A DNA stretch of 46,424 nt from Anaerolineae bacterium (lineage in GTDB: Bacteria > Chloroflexota > Anaerolineae > J102): contig JALWZT010000255.1 in the NCBI GenBank assembly GCA_027002405.1, positions 1-46,424 on the forward strand, read 5' to 3'. Under the pieces are notes generated by a model that worked only from the letters and a program-made list of their open reading frames with translations, made no database searches and had not been told where the DNA came from. Positions 22,786 through 31,570 of the stretch are shown here, piece after piece. A program made the translations under genes and the position numbers. The first letter of the stretch is position 1; each line of letters starts with the position of its first letter.

Positions 22786-23904
22786 AGGCGCCTCATCCGC
22801 CAGCACCAGGGACCGTTCGGGCCGCCAATAGACCCACACAGGTTCGTCCCAGGTGATGCTCCAGAGTTCATCTTCACGGCTGATATTCTGGGCAAACACC
22901 CGTACCACCTGGTCATTCGGAAGCCTGACCAAGAACTCGGTACTTACCCCCAGATAAATAAGGTCATCCACCACGCCCTGGACCAGGTTGTAGCCAGGTT
23001 TTTGGGGCTTGACGCGGGAAAGACGCATCTTTTCGGGCCGCACAGAAACCGCGATGCGTTGACCGATACGCAATTGCGCCACGTGGTTTTCCGAAGCGAT
23101 GCCCCAAAGTTCCATCAGGCCAGGCACATCAACCTTCACATCCTGACCTGCGATCTCTTTGACCACACCTTCAAACAAATTAGTGTTCCCTATGAAATTG
23201 GCGACAAAGCGATTAACAGGGTGCTCGTAAATTTCTTTGGGCGTCCCCACCTGCAGGATGCGGCCCTTGTTCATGACCGCGATACGGTCAGCCATGGTCA
23301 AGGCTTCCGATTGATCGTGGGTAACGTAAATAAAGGTGATACCGACCTCGTATTGGATGTTGGCCAGCTCCAATTGCAAGGCCTGGCGGATTTTCAGATC
23401 CAAGGCGCCTAGAGGTTCATCCAAAAGGAGCAGTTTGGGCTTGAGGATGAGGGCACGGATGAGCGCGACCCGCTGTTTTTCCCCGCCCGAAAGCTGACGG
23501 GGGTATTTTTCCTCATATCCACTCAGGTGCACCATCTCCAGCAGGGCAGTGACCTCCCGGCGGATTTTGTCCTCAGGCCATTTGCGCCGCCGAGGGCCAA
23601 AGGCTACGTTATCATAGACATTGAGATGGGGAAAAAGCGCGTAGTTCTGAAAGACGATGTTCACGTCTCGTTTTTCAGGGGGAAGGAAGGTGATCTTTTT
23701 CCCTTCCAGAAAGATGTCCCCTGCGTCGGGGGTTTCCAGGCCCCCAATCATACGCAGCATGGTGGTTTTGCCGCTGCCACTGGGGCCGAGCAGGGAAAAG
23801 AATTCCCCCGACGCGATTTCGAAGGAGACATCATTCACAGCAACGATGTTGCCAAAACGTTTGGTGAGGTTACGAACTTCGAGGCCAGGGGTGGATTCGG
23901 GCAT
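22780..23904 (-). CDS. potA: spermidine/putrescine-type ABC transporter ATPase, PotA-like (1)
   Basis: This 374-aa ATPase energises the permeases. It shows Walker A GPSGSGKTT, Q-loop IVFQNYALFPHL, signature LSGGEKQRVAL, Walker B LLLLDEPLGALD, switch His in YVTHDQSEA, and a C-terminal TOBE-type regulatory domain of about 120 residues. The ATG at 23904 is preferred because the frame upstream runs into short-period repeat DNA; no clear Shine-Dalgarno is present. The TAA is formed in the repeat junction. It lies between the PotD gene and an aminotransferase in the same direction. Confidence 0.92.
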   Translation of the reverse strand: MPESTPGLEVRNLTKRFGNIVAVNDVSFEIASGEFFSLLGPSGSGKTTMLRMIGGLETPDAGDIFLEGKKITFLPPEKRDVNIVFQNYALFPHLNVYDNVAFGPRRRKWPEDKIRREVTALLEMVHLSGYEEKYPRQLSGGEKQRVALIRALILKPKLLLLDEPLGALDLKIRQALQLELANIQYEVGITFIYVTHDQSEALTMADRIAVMNKGRILQVGTPKEIYEHPVNRFVANFIGNTNLFEGVVKEIAGQDVKVDVPGLMELWGIASENHVAQLRIGQRIAVSVRPEKMRLSRVKPQKPGYNLVQGVVDDLIYLGVSTEFLVRLPNDQVVRVFAQNISREDELWSITWDEPVWVYWRPERSLVLADEAPT

Positions 23905-23964
23905 GGGGGGCAGGGAGCGAAAGGAGTGGATGGAGGTAACTACTAAGATATCGTCACACTTTTT

Positions 23965-24061
23965 GCCACGAAGACACGAAGAAGATAGAGGCACGAAGTA
24001 TTTTTCTTTATTTTTTCTTCGTGTCGTCGAAAAACTTCGAGACTTCGTGACTTCTTGTGGC
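23965..24061. repeat. inverted short-period array without cargo (CACGAAG type)
   Basis: The left arm GCCACGAAGACACGAAG and the right arm ending CTTCTTGTGGC are inverted around a T-rich centre. The word type resembles the arms around the GxxExxY gene, but there is no gene between them. Confidence 0.75.
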
Positions 24062-24116
24062 CTAAAGTCGAGTACGTTAGCAGTTACGGATGGAGGGGAG
24101 AGCGTGAGGATCGGAT

Positions 24117-24178
24117 GAGGATCAGGATTAGGATTTAGAGCAAGAGGGCCCTAATCCGCAATCCTAATCCCGATCCTG
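24117..24178. repeat. inverted hexamer arrays after PotD
   Basis: GGATCAGGATTAGGATT faces AATCCTAATCCCGATCC around a 24-base centre with GGGCCC. The array starts immediately after the PotD stop (TAA at 24179-24181) and could fold as a terminator-like hairpin. Confidence 0.75.
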
Positions 24179-25330
24179 TTATTGTGCAGCTTGGACTTCC
24201 TCCCAAATCTGGAGCCACTTGTCGTAGTTGTCGGGGATGATCTCCACATGGGATTCCTGAAGTTGTTCAGGATGATCTAAGCCGACCAGGGCTTTTTCAT
24301 CCTCTTCCAGCATATCCAGGACTTTGCTGTTGGCCACGAAGTATTCGAATTCGGTGGCCTCGTAATGTTGCAGCTCTGGATCAAGATAATGGTTGATGAG
24401 TGCGTGAGCCGCATTCGGCATCTGGGTGCCTTTCAGGATGCTATAGCCGCATACCCAGGAGAACGCGCCCTCTTTGGGTGAGACATATTCCACAGGGACA
24501 CCCTCTTCCTCACTGAGGACATTGGCGTCCGCGGTCCAACCGAAGGAGATCCAGGCGTCGCCTGATTTAAAGAGTTGCTGCACCTCTTCATCCGCTTCGA
24601 AGTAGGTGAGCAGTAAGGGTTTTTGCTCGATGAGTTTTTGTTTGGCTGCTTCCAATTGCTCATCGGTCAAATGGAAGGGATCCTCATACCCCAGGGCCAG
24701 GGCCGCGATCGCGATGGCATTGCGGGCGTAGTCCTGCATAACGATATGGCCCTTGTACTTTTCGTTCCACAAGTCATTCCAGGAGGTAGGGGGCGGATCG
24801 ACTTTATCGGTGCGATACATCATCCCTTCCAACCCAGCATCCACAGGCACCATCCACACCTGGTTATCGCCTGCCTGGATTTCGGGCATATCCCGGAAGA
24901 AGGGGAAAACATCTTGCCAGTACGCGATCTTGGTGGTATCCACCGGCTGAATCATATCCAGCTTGCGCAGGGTGGGGATGTAGTCCACGCACGAGTTGAT
25001 AACGTCGGCTTTGTAGCCGCCACGCAGTTTGGCGATGGCCTCATCCAGCTCGCCGTACACCGCGGTTTGCAAATTAACCTGGGGATATTCCTGGCGGAAT
25101 CCGTCCAGGAAGAAATCGGTAACCGTTTCCTCGTAGCTGTAAAGGACCAGATCTCCTGATTCCACCTGAAGATTACCAGCGGCGGGTTTCTCTTCGGCGG
25201 GAACTTGCGTGGCTTCGGGCTTGGGAGTGGGTTTTTGCTCCGCAGGAGCCTGTGTCGGTTGGGATTGTTGGCACGCGGCCAGGGTGAAGATGGAAATCAC
25301 GAGGACGAGGACAACAAGCAACCGTTTCAT
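24179..25330 (-). CDS. potD: polyamine-type ABC transporter substrate-binding lipoprotein, PotD-like (1)
   Basis: This 383-aa protein has a lipoprotein signal peptide MKRLLVVLVLVISIFTLAAC with lipobox LAAC at residues 17-20, a Pro/Glu/Ala linker to about residue 55, and a PotD/PotF-like periplasmic binding domain (SGDLVLYSYEETVTDFFLDG, WMVPVDAGLEGMMYRTDKV). The Cys would be lipidated and the protein tethered outside the membrane. AAGGAGGATTTT directly precedes the ATG, the same leader as PotD-2 at 42708. It follows the Lrp gene in the same direction. Polyamine specificity is inferred from family. Confidence 0.9.
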   Translation of the reverse strand: MKRLLVVLVLVISIFTLAACQQSQPTQAPAEQKPTPKPEATQVPAEEKPAAGNLQVESGDLVLYSYEETVTDFFLDGFRQEYPQVNLQTAVYGELDEAIAKLRGGYKADVINSCVDYIPTLRKLDMIQPVDTTKIAYWQDVFPFFRDMPEIQAGDNQVWMVPVDAGLEGMMYRTDKVDPPPTSWNDLWNEKYKGHIVMQDYARNAIAIAALALGYEDPFHLTDEQLEAAKQKLIEQKPLLLTYFEADEEVQQLFKSGDAWISFGWTADANVLSEEEGVPVEYVSPKEGAFSWVCGYSILKGTQMPNAAHALINHYLDPELQHYEATEFEYFVANSKVLDMLEEDEKALVGLDHPEQLQESHVEIIPDNYDKWLQIWEEVQAAQ

Positions 25331-25423
25331 AAAATCCTCCTTGTGGGTGGGAAAGGGAGAAGAAGGCTTGGCTTATTAAATTGGAAATCTGATCTTGGGC
25401 AGAAAATGACTTGAACCTTGCCG

Positions 25424-25924
25424 TTACCCGTTATCCCTGATATCGGGCCAGGAGTAAATTTCTTTGACGATCTTGAGATACATGAAGGTCTCCGTTTCCC
25501 GAATGCCCTCGATGGTGCGCAGGCGGGTGGTGAGGAAATCGAGCAAATGCGCGTTGTCACGAAAAACGACCTCCGCGAAGAGGTCGTATGCGCCCGCGGT
25601 CAAGACAAGATAGATCACCTCCTCCAGGGCCGCGATTCGTTCGGCCACCTCCTGCAACTTCGCCCCCTCCACCTTGATGCCGATCATGGCCATGGTGGAA
25701 AAACCCAGCAGCAGAGGGTTCGTCACGGCCACCACTTGCAGCACCCCTTCCCGCAGGAGGCGCTGGTAACGCTGGCGAATCATGCCCGTGGACACCCCCA
25801 GACGCTGGGCGATCTGAGAAAAGGGGGTGCGACCATCCCGCTTGAGAGTGCGGATGATCTCCAGATCGATGGCATCAAGGCGTACAGGGACCAGAGAATC
25901 GGAATCAGAATGCTGGAAATACAT
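25424..25924 (-). CDS. Lrp/AsnC family transcriptional regulator (1)
   Basis: This 166-aa protein has an N-terminal winged helix (LDAIDLEIIRTLKRDGRTPF, SQIAQRLGVSTGMIRQRYQR) and a C-terminal RAM/AsnC ligand domain (MAMIGIKVEGAKL, VLTAGAYDLFAEVVFR). Such proteins sense amino acids and act as dimers or octamers. It is the first gene of the minus-strand island, 93 bases before PotD, so it probably controls the transporter and catabolic genes. The ATG at 25924 is used; a TTG five codons upstream is possible. A good sigma-70 promoter lies upstream. Confidence 0.88.
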   Translation of the reverse strand: MYFQHSDSDSLVPVRLDAIDLEIIRTLKRDGRTPFSQIAQRLGVSTGMIRQRYQRLLREGVLQVVAVTNPLLLGFSTMAMIGIKVEGAKLQEVAERIAALEEVIYLVLTAGAYDLFAEVVFRDNAHLLDFLTTRLRTIEGIRETETFMYLKIVKEIYSWPDIRDNG

Positions 25925-25961
25925 GGGTGACAGGCTCAAGATGGAGTGAGTGATGACTCCT

Positions 25962-25990
25962 ATTCTATCACAATTTTACACTAAAATCAA
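25962..25990 (-). promoter_or_regulatory. sigma-70 promoter of the Lrp gene and catabolic island
   Basis: On the minus strand TTGATT (25985-25990) and TAGAAT (25962-25967) are separated by exactly 17 bases. AGGAGT overlaps the expected transcription start. This is the clearest promoter in the window. Confidence 0.65.
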
Positions 25991-26058
25991 GGTTATTATG
26001 CATTTTTTTCTTAGAATCATAGTAATCTGTGCCATTCTTGCATAATGACGAAAATGGA

Positions 26059-26142
26059 AACGCAGAGACGCAAAGACGCGAGGAGGCGCAGAGAAAAGAT
26101 AAAAACCTTTGCGTCTCTCTGCGCCCTCTGCCCCTCTGCGTT
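26059..26142. repeat. inverted short-period array without cargo (ACGCAGAG type)
   Basis: AACGCAGAGACGCAAAGACG faces TCTCTGCG...CTCTGCGTT around an A/T-rich centre of about 17 bases. The period is about 8, the geometry is the same as other inverted arrays, and no gene is enclosed. Confidence 0.75.
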
Positions 26143-26197
26143 AAAAACTTGAGCGCCAAATAACGACGAAAAGGGAACGCAGATTTGCGCCGATGTT

Positions 26198-26332
26198 CGT
26201 CATGCTGAGCGACCGGAGGGAGCGAAGCCTGCCCTGAGGAATCGAAGGGCATCTAGCGAGCGAAGCGAGCGCCATGCCGTGGTTTTTGCGCTTCGCTAGA
26301 TTCCTCGGTCGCTTCGCTCCCTCGGAATGACG
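26198..26332. repeat. large imperfect palindrome, copy 3
   Basis: Starts CGTCATGCTGAGCGACCGG and ends CCTCGGAATGACG; opposite orientation to copies 1 and 2. Confidence 0.85.
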
Positions 26333-26501
26333 TCGCGAGGCGCTACTGATTACTGATAACTGATCACTGATTACTCCTGCTCGCGCCTGGCCTCGACCTG
26401 ACAATCCTCAATCCTAATCCTGATCCTAATCCTGACGATCCCGACCCGGGGAAGTCAGGTTCGTGGGAAATAGAGGACAGGATCAGACCCGCCCAACCCG
26501 G

Positions 26502-26507
26502 TATAAT
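26502..26507 (+). promoter_or_regulatory. candidate -10 box upstream of the SPFH gene
   Basis: TATAAT lies 79 bases before the ATG in unique sequence. No convincing -35 is visible at 17 bases. Confidence 0.4.
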
Positions 26508-26580
26508 GGATGCATGCGTAGCCACATGGGGCAAACGCCGGTGCTGACCCCGTCGGTCAGATGATTCCACGCGAGGGAGT

Positions 26581-28590
26581 ATGAACATGCGCAAGACGAC
26601 CCAGATGCCCATGCAAGATTCGACCCTGGCGCCGGTGGAAAAGTCCATCAATGAGGTTGCTGTCACCGCCGAAATGCTGCGCACCCAGGCGGATCAACTC
26701 ACGGGCCTTTCCCGGTTCCTGGGATTTGGCAAACGCATCCTCGTGCCCGCGGACGAAATCCACGCGGTCGTGGGCGATGGGATGCACATCAGCCGCATCT
26801 CCAAACACATCAAGATCTTCGGCAAGACCGCGGATCAACCTTCGGTCTATTGGCTGAACCCCCTCACCCAGGTCATCAAACTGAAGACCATCTCCTTCAC
26901 CGTGCCCATCCGAGGCGCCAACGATGAGGGGGTCGAAGCCCTGGATCGCAGCAAGGTGAGCTTTCGCCTGTGGGCTCATGCCGTAGCCAAGCTCAATCCT
27001 GCCAAAGCCGACATCGCGGCCCAGCGGGTGGGCGAAGACACGGTGAGCCTCCTGAACACCATCACCAAGGTAGGCACCGCGGAATTGGTGGCCGCGGCAG
27101 CAACCATGGAGCTCTCGGAGATCATCGCCAACCGCCAGCGACTGGCCGAGATCGCCTTCCCCAAGGTCAACCAGATCCTGGGCGAGTTGGGCTATGATCT
27201 GGCCCTGCTCACGGTCACCCGGCTGGACGGCGAGGCGTACCGCCGCATGGTGGAGCAAGCCGAGGCTCGCATTTCCAAGGAAACCGCTATTGCCACCAAC
27301 CAGGAGCAGATTGCGGAGCTCCAGGATCACCAGGCCCGCCAGCGCACCGAGGCCGAAATCCAGGCTCTGACCGAGAAGAAGCTGGCCGCGGAGCGGCTGG
27401 AAGCCGAACGCGAGGTGCAAGAAGCCACCCTTGCCCAGCGGGAAGCTATCAAGGTGCGGGAACATGAGGTCTCTTTGAAGGAGATCGAACGCCGCAAAAT
27501 CGCGGCCCAGGCCGCACACGAAGCCCAGGTCATCGAGCTGGAGCTGGCCAAGAAGACCGCACGGATCGACGCAGAGCGGGAAGCCGAACTACGGGCCATC
27601 AAACAGCAGAAAGAAGCGCAATTGCGACTGGCCGTGGTCCAGGCCGAGGCCGAGCAACTGGCCCTGGCTCAGGCCCGGGAAATCGAACGCAAGGCCCGGC
27701 TCACCGAGGCCGAAGCCCGACGGCTGGAGCAGGAGAAGCTGGCCGAGGCCGAACGTACCAAAAAAGTGCTTTTGCTGGAGGCGGAAGCCCAGGCCCAGGC
27801 CGAACTGGTCCAGGCCGAAGCAGAGGCCGAAGCCGCGGTGAAGCTGGCCGAGGCAGCCAAGCGCAAGGCCGAAGCTGTCCAGGCCGAAACCGCGGCCCAG
27901 GGATTGGCCGAGGCCGAAGTGGAGGCCGCCCGGGTGAAGGTGGAAGAAGCTCGGGCAAAGATGGAAGCCGACCGGCTGCGCCAGATCCGGGCCGCAGAGC
28001 TGGAAGCTCAGCGTGAACAGGTCAAGCTATTTGAAAAAGCACCGGTGCTGGTGGAGCTGGAAAAGCTCAAGATGCACATGGCCCATCAGGAACGACTGAT
28101 GCAAATGCAGATGGACGCGTATCTGCAGGCGTTCACCGCGCTTGCCCCCAACATGCGGGTGCACCTCTACGGCAATGGCGGTCAGGTCAGCAAGATCATG
28201 ACCGACATCATGAGCATCGCCCGTGGCGTGCAGGTCGTGGGACAGGAGATCCCCGCGGTGGGAAAGCTGGTAGGCTCGGATGAAAACTTCGAGGACCTCG
28301 ACCTGGCCGGTTTCGACCTGGCAGCCCTCAAGCCGTTCATCCAGAAAACCATCGCCGAGATCAACCCCCGGGTGTTGGCAGGCATGACCGTGGGCGACCT
28401 CCTGGCCCGGATGGCCGAGGTGGCCGCGGGCGACGCCACCCTGACCGAGGCTCTAAGCCGGATACAGGATGACGCCAGCGTGCGCCTGATGGGCAACCTA
28501 CCCGTTTCGCCCCTGTTGCGCGCCTTGGGCATCACAGCGCCCGAACCCTCTGACAACGGGCGGGAGCAAGATTTGCCCCTGGCCGCGTAA
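26581..28590 (+). CDS. SPFH/band 7 (flotillin-like) coiled-coil protein
   Basis: This 669-aa protein starts without signal peptide or membrane helix. Residues about 45-235 look like an SPFH/band-7 domain (FLGFGKRILVPADEIHAVVG ... ELGYDLALLTVTRLDGEAYR). Residues about 240-480 are a very long Ala/Glu/Arg-rich coiled coil with KLAEAERTKK and EAEAEAAVKLAEA stretches, as in flotillins. The last 190 residues include a helical region (NPRVLAGMTVGDLLARMAEV). Flotillin-like proteins form large membrane-associated scaffolds; here no membrane anchor is seen, so a cytosolic or peripherally attached assembly is likely. ATG 26581 and ATG 26587 are both possible; the second has better spacing from GAGG. Single gene. 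Confidence 0.8.
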   Translation: MNMRKTTQMPMQDSTLAPVEKSINEVAVTAEMLRTQADQLTGLSRFLGFGKRILVPADEIHAVVGDGMHISRISKHIKIFGKTADQPSVYWLNPLTQVIKLKTISFTVPIRGANDEGVEALDRSKVSFRLWAHAVAKLNPAKADIAAQRVGEDTVSLLNTITKVGTAELVAAAATMELSEIIANRQRLAEIAFPKVNQILGELGYDLALLTVTRLDGEAYRRMVEQAEARISKETAIATNQEQIAELQDHQARQRTEAEIQALTEKKLAAERLEAEREVQEATLAQREAIKVREHEVSLKEIERRKIAAQAAHEAQVIELELAKKTARIDAEREAELRAIKQQKEAQLRLAVVQAEAEQLALAQAREIERKARLTEAEARRLEQEKLAEAERTKKVLLLEAEAQAQAELVQAEAEAEAAVKLAEAAKRKAEAVQAETAAQGLAEAEVEAARVKVEEARAKMEADRLRQIRAAELEAQREQVKLFEKAPVLVELEKLKMHMAHQERLMQMQMDAYLQAFTALAPNMRVHLYGNGGQVSKIMTDIMSIARGVQVVGQEIPAVGKLVGSDENFEDLDLAGFDLAALKPFIQKTIAEINPRVLAGMTVGDLLARMAEVAAGDATLTEALSRIQDDASVRLMGNLPVSPLLRALGITAPEPSDNGREQDLPLAA

Positions 28591-28629
28591 GCCGCAGAGG
28601 GATTCCAACTTAAGTGTGGAATGCCCATG

Positions 28630-28663
28630 AAAAAGCCCCGGGCCGGGAAACCGGCACCGGGGC
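28630..28663 (-). terminator. intrinsic terminator of the SLAC1/TehA-like gene
   Basis: On the minus strand GCCCCGGTGCCGG pairs with CCGGCCCGGGGC (one bulge) around a small TTTC loop, followed by TTTTT. It lies 27 bases after the stop at 28691 and can also end transcription arriving from the plus-strand SPFH gene only weakly, because no T tract is on that side. Confidence 0.8.
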
Positions 28664-28690
28664 ACCATGGGAAATATGTATGCAATGCAA

Positions 28691-29815
28691 TCAGGCGGTG
28701 CGGGCAGTGAGAACCTGCCGTCGGCGGATGTGGATGGTGCGCAGAGTTTTCACTCCCACATACGTGTAGGCCGAGAGTGCTACGCCAAGCGCAGTCACAG
28801 AGGAGACCAGGAAGAGGGGAGAGCCATCGGTAAAGCCGTAGGTGATGGAGCTTAGCACCGAGAGGGCGACAAAGGGGCAAACGAAGGACCACCAACTGGG
28901 GCTAAAGGCCACATGACCGCGGAAGTAGCCGATGAGGATGATGATGCCCAGGGTGGCGGCGGCGCCCATCAGGCCAATGGCCGACAGAGAGGTCAGCTCG
29001 AAGATGACATGAGGAACTTCGAAGCCATGTTTGCCCATATAATGGAAGAGACGCAGGATGAAAATGGTGTATACCGTCACCGAAGGCATGAGCAAGAGGG
29101 TGGTGGGAGCCACTTTGGGATCGGGCAGGCCATAGGTGGAGAAACGAAGAAAGATGAAGACCAGTGCCAGCAAGGCCAGGAAGGCACCCACCACGAAGGC
29201 GGTCAACCCCAATAGCAGTCCGATCTGAGCCAGGGGAGAATTCCCTAACATCATGGCCAGGGAGAGGCCGGGCACCGCCACCATCCCGTAAGTGAGAGGC
29301 TGCAGGAAGAGCCCAAAGTGCATCTCTTTGAGGTGAGTGGGGGTGGCGAAGGTATTCAACAGAATCTGGAAGCCCAGGATGAAGACAAGGAAATAAGTGA
29401 CCAGCCACAGCCAGAAGCCAAAGGGAGCCATGGCTTTGGCGCTCAGCCCCAGCAGTTCGGGCACGGCCACGAAGGAAGCATTCAGCAACATGCCCAGCGA
29501 CACAGGCATGGCCATCCATCCGGTGCTGATGACGGGATTCCGTTCGTCACGCACATCTTTGGAAATAGCATTCGTTCCAGGAATGGGAATGCCGAAGAAA
29601 GACCCCTGGGCCCGCAGCGCCTTCAGCCAGAAGGGTAAGTTGATAACGAAGAGGAGAAAGGCCAGGGTGAGAAAGATGGCTTGTCCCGCGTGGGTGATGG
29701 CGTTCTGCGATGTCACGTTACCCAGTTTCCAGAAGGCCACGGTGATGCCACCCGCGCCCAGGGAAGCGAGGTAGTAAAGGGGATGGTAGATACCAGCTTG
29801 TGTTTTCGCGTTCAT
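28691..29815 (-). CDS. SLAC1/TehA-like (TDT family) membrane channel or transporter
   Basis: This 374-aa protein has about ten hydrophobic helices. Family marks include YYLASLGAGGITVAFWKLG at the start, WMAMPVSLGMLLNASFVAVP, FSPSWWSFVCPFVALSVLSS (the WW-F-P segment) and ALGVALSAYTYVGVKTLR at the end. TDT members are anion channels or exporters for chloride, nitrate, C4-dicarboxylates or sulfite; the substrate cannot be assigned here. GGAGG lies 8 bases before the ATG, and an intrinsic terminator follows the stop. Single gene. Confidence 0.8.
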   Translation of the reverse strand: MNAKTQAGIYHPLYYLASLGAGGITVAFWKLGNVTSQNAITHAGQAIFLTLAFLLFVINLPFWLKALRAQGSFFGIPIPGTNAISKDVRDERNPVISTGWMAMPVSLGMLLNASFVAVPELLGLSAKAMAPFGFWLWLVTYFLVFILGFQILLNTFATPTHLKEMHFGLFLQPLTYGMVAVPGLSLAMMLGNSPLAQIGLLLGLTAFVVGAFLALLALVFIFLRFSTYGLPDPKVAPTTLLLMPSVTVYTIFILRLFHYMGKHGFEVPHVIFELTSLSAIGLMGAAATLGIIILIGYFRGHVAFSPSWWSFVCPFVALSVLSSITYGFTDGSPLFLVSSVTALGVALSAYTYVGVKTLRTIHIRRRQVLTARTA

Positions 29816-30228
29816 GAAAGCGTCCTCCAGAAATAAGTTTGGTAGCTTTATGGAATGAATAGATAAGGCTATTGTGTGTTGCTACCATAGGACGCCAGGG
29901 TTTTCGAAACGGTTACATGAGACGCGAGGAAAAAAGCTTGCCCTGAGCCTCTCTGGAACGAGGTGAAGGACCTCGTCGAAGGGCCGCAAAGACCGCTAGG
30001 CGAGTTTGCAAGTATGCAAGTTGCACGTTGCAGGTGGAAGGAATGCAGATTTGCGCAGATGCGACGCAGCGCAGATTTTTCGCAGATGTTCGTCATGCTG
30101 AGCGACCGGAGGGAGCGAAGCATCTAGCGAGCGAAGCGAGCGCCATGCCGTGTTTTTTGCGCTTCGCTAGATTCCTCGGTCGCTTCGCTCCCTCGGAATG
30201 ACGTCGCGAGGTTCTATTTACGGAACAA
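29816..30228. repeat. repeat-filled gap with palindrome copy 4
   Basis: The gap contains about 110 unique bases, a GGACCTCGTCGAAGG-type stretch, a TTGCAAG/TTGCACG heptad array (30003-30035), AATCTGCG-type repeats, the palindrome copy 4 (30091-30203) and a junction CTATTTACGGAACAATCAC (30214-30232). No gene is seen. Confidence 0.8.
30091..30203. repeat. large imperfect palindrome, copy 4
   Basis: Same orientation as copy 3, CGTCATGCTGAGCGACCGG to CCTCGGAATGACG. Confidence 0.85.
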
Positions 30229-31500
30229 TCACGATGATCGAATCACCGGCACATAGAGTCTGTATTTCAGCTTGGGAGGCGGATTGACTTCCATCCGCAT
30301 CAGGAGCATGTCTGTGCCTCCGGGCCATTGTCTGCCCACGGTCTTGCCGCAGACGACCGCGTCGCGGGTTCCCACGGTCTGCACCGCGTAGGCCGCGTCG
30401 TAATCCGCGGCGCCGATGGTCTCGCTCCAGTGGATGAGCCCGTACCGCCCGGTCTTCACCGTGAGCACGTCATAACTGCCCTGCCCCCTCGAATTCGTCC
30501 GCCCCACGGCCAGAAATCCCCCTTCCGCGGTCGATGTCAGGGCCGAAAACACGTCGTTGCCGTCGCCCGCCGCGCTGCCCGTGGCCTGCTGCCAATTCCC
30601 CGCAGCGTCGAATTTGGCAAGAAAGGGGAAGCCCGGGTCCGCGCCGGCCGCATACCACCCGGCCACCATATAGCCACCATCCATGCTCTGCCGGACTCCC
30701 CGCCCTTCCTGGTCGCCGTCCTCGTCGGAGCCGTTCGCGTCGTACACTTGCAGCCACGCCTGATCCCCATTGCTCAGGGTTTTTTGAAGATATGTGCGGG
30801 TCTCATCGCCGAACGAATTCGTGCTTCCCACAAAAACGTAGCCGCCATCCGCAGCCTGGATCACATCATAGGCGTATTCCAGCCCGTCGCCGCCATAGGT
30901 TCGGCTCCATTCGATGCGACCGTTCGCGTCCACCTTGACCAGCCAGGCGTCGGTCCAGCCCCGTTGCGCCAGCGCCTCGGTCGTCCCGGCCAGAATATAG
31001 CCCCCATCCCTCGTCTTTGCCATGGCCTCGAATCGGTCGTCCTCATCTCCCCCGCCCATGTTCACGTTGCCGTAGATGTAATGCCATTGCAGCCGGCCCG
31101 CGGCGTCGATTTTGACCAGATAGCCCTCGTCGCCATAATCAGGACTTTCGGCCCAGCCCGCGGCCACGAACCCGCCATCATCGGCCGCGACCACGTCCAG
31201 CAAGCGAGAATGGCTCGCGAAATTGGGGAAAGGGTCGACCTCGGCCGTCCATCTCACCTGCCCCTCCCCATCTGTTCTGACAAAATAGGCGTTCGACTTC
31301 GCGCCGTGCGTATCCGCACTACGCCGCCCAGCCAGGATGAAGCCCTGATCCGAGGCCACGTCGACGCCGTAGCACACTTCCAGATACGCCTGGGCGCCGA
31401 TGGCCTTTACCCAGCGTACATGGGATCCCGCGGCAACGCTCCGGGCGGAGAGCGGCCATAACGCTAATAGTGCCGTCGCGATGAGCATCAGTCTAAACAT
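30229..31500 (-). CDS. secreted beta-propeller-like repeat protein
   Basis: This 423-aa protein has a signal peptide (MFRLMLIATALLALWPLSAR, cleavage near residue 24) and about seven repeats of the form DGGYILAGTT..., AWLVKVDANGRIEWSRTYGG. These are PQQ/delta-60-like blades with a conserved D-G-G-(Y/F)-(I/V/M) turn, suggesting a beta-propeller. It ends PPPKLKYRLYVPVIRSS, a Pro-rich linker and short hydrophobic tail like that of the neighbouring protease. Function unknown; probably extracellular or cell-surface. GGAGGACCC precedes the ATG. The TGA lies in the repeat junction at 30214-30232. Confidence 0.82.
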   Translation of the reverse strand: MFRLMLIATALLALWPLSARSVAAGSHVRWVKAIGAQAYLEVCYGVDVASDQGFILAGRRSADTHGAKSNAYFVRTDGEGQVRWTAEVDPFPNFASHSRLLDVVAADDGGFVAAGWAESPDYGDEGYLVKIDAAGRLQWHYIYGNVNMGGGDEDDRFEAMAKTRDGGYILAGTTEALAQRGWTDAWLVKVDANGRIEWSRTYGGDGLEYAYDVIQAADGGYVFVGSTNSFGDETRTYLQKTLSNGDQAWLQVYDANGSDEDGDQEGRGVRQSMDGGYMVAGWYAAGADPGFPFLAKFDAAGNWQQATGSAAGDGNDVFSALTSTAEGGFLAVGRTNSRGQGSYDVLTVKTGRYGLIHWSETIGAADYDAAYAVQTVGTRDAVVCGKTVGRQWPGGTDMLLMRMEVNPPPKLKYRLYVPVIRSS

Positions 31501-31548
31501 GGGTCCTCCTCAAATGGGAACGCAGATTTTTCCGCAGATAAGTCTTCA

Positions 31549-31570
31549 GTCTTTAGTCTTTAGTCCTTTC
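31549..31570. repeat. AAAGACT heptad array at the protease 3' end
   Basis: About three AAAGACT/GAAGACT heptads (minus strand) contain the protease stop TAA at 31553-31555 and encode its last residues. Confidence 0.75.

Larger units (their letters stand above)
25991..26580. repeat. repeat-filled gap between Lrp and the SPFH gene
   Basis: The 641-base region 25940-26580 has no gene. After the Lrp promoter it holds an inverted GCAGAGAC-type array (26059-26142), the palindrome copy 3, a 31-nt heptad unit (26345-26375), a partial inverted module with hexamers (to 26440), and about 140 unique bases with a plus-strand promoter candidate. Confidence 0.8.

Noticed and set aside
23905-23994. Upstream start for PotA-1
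   Set aside because: The extra residues are encoded in part by a CACGAAG short-period repeat and are not PotA-like.
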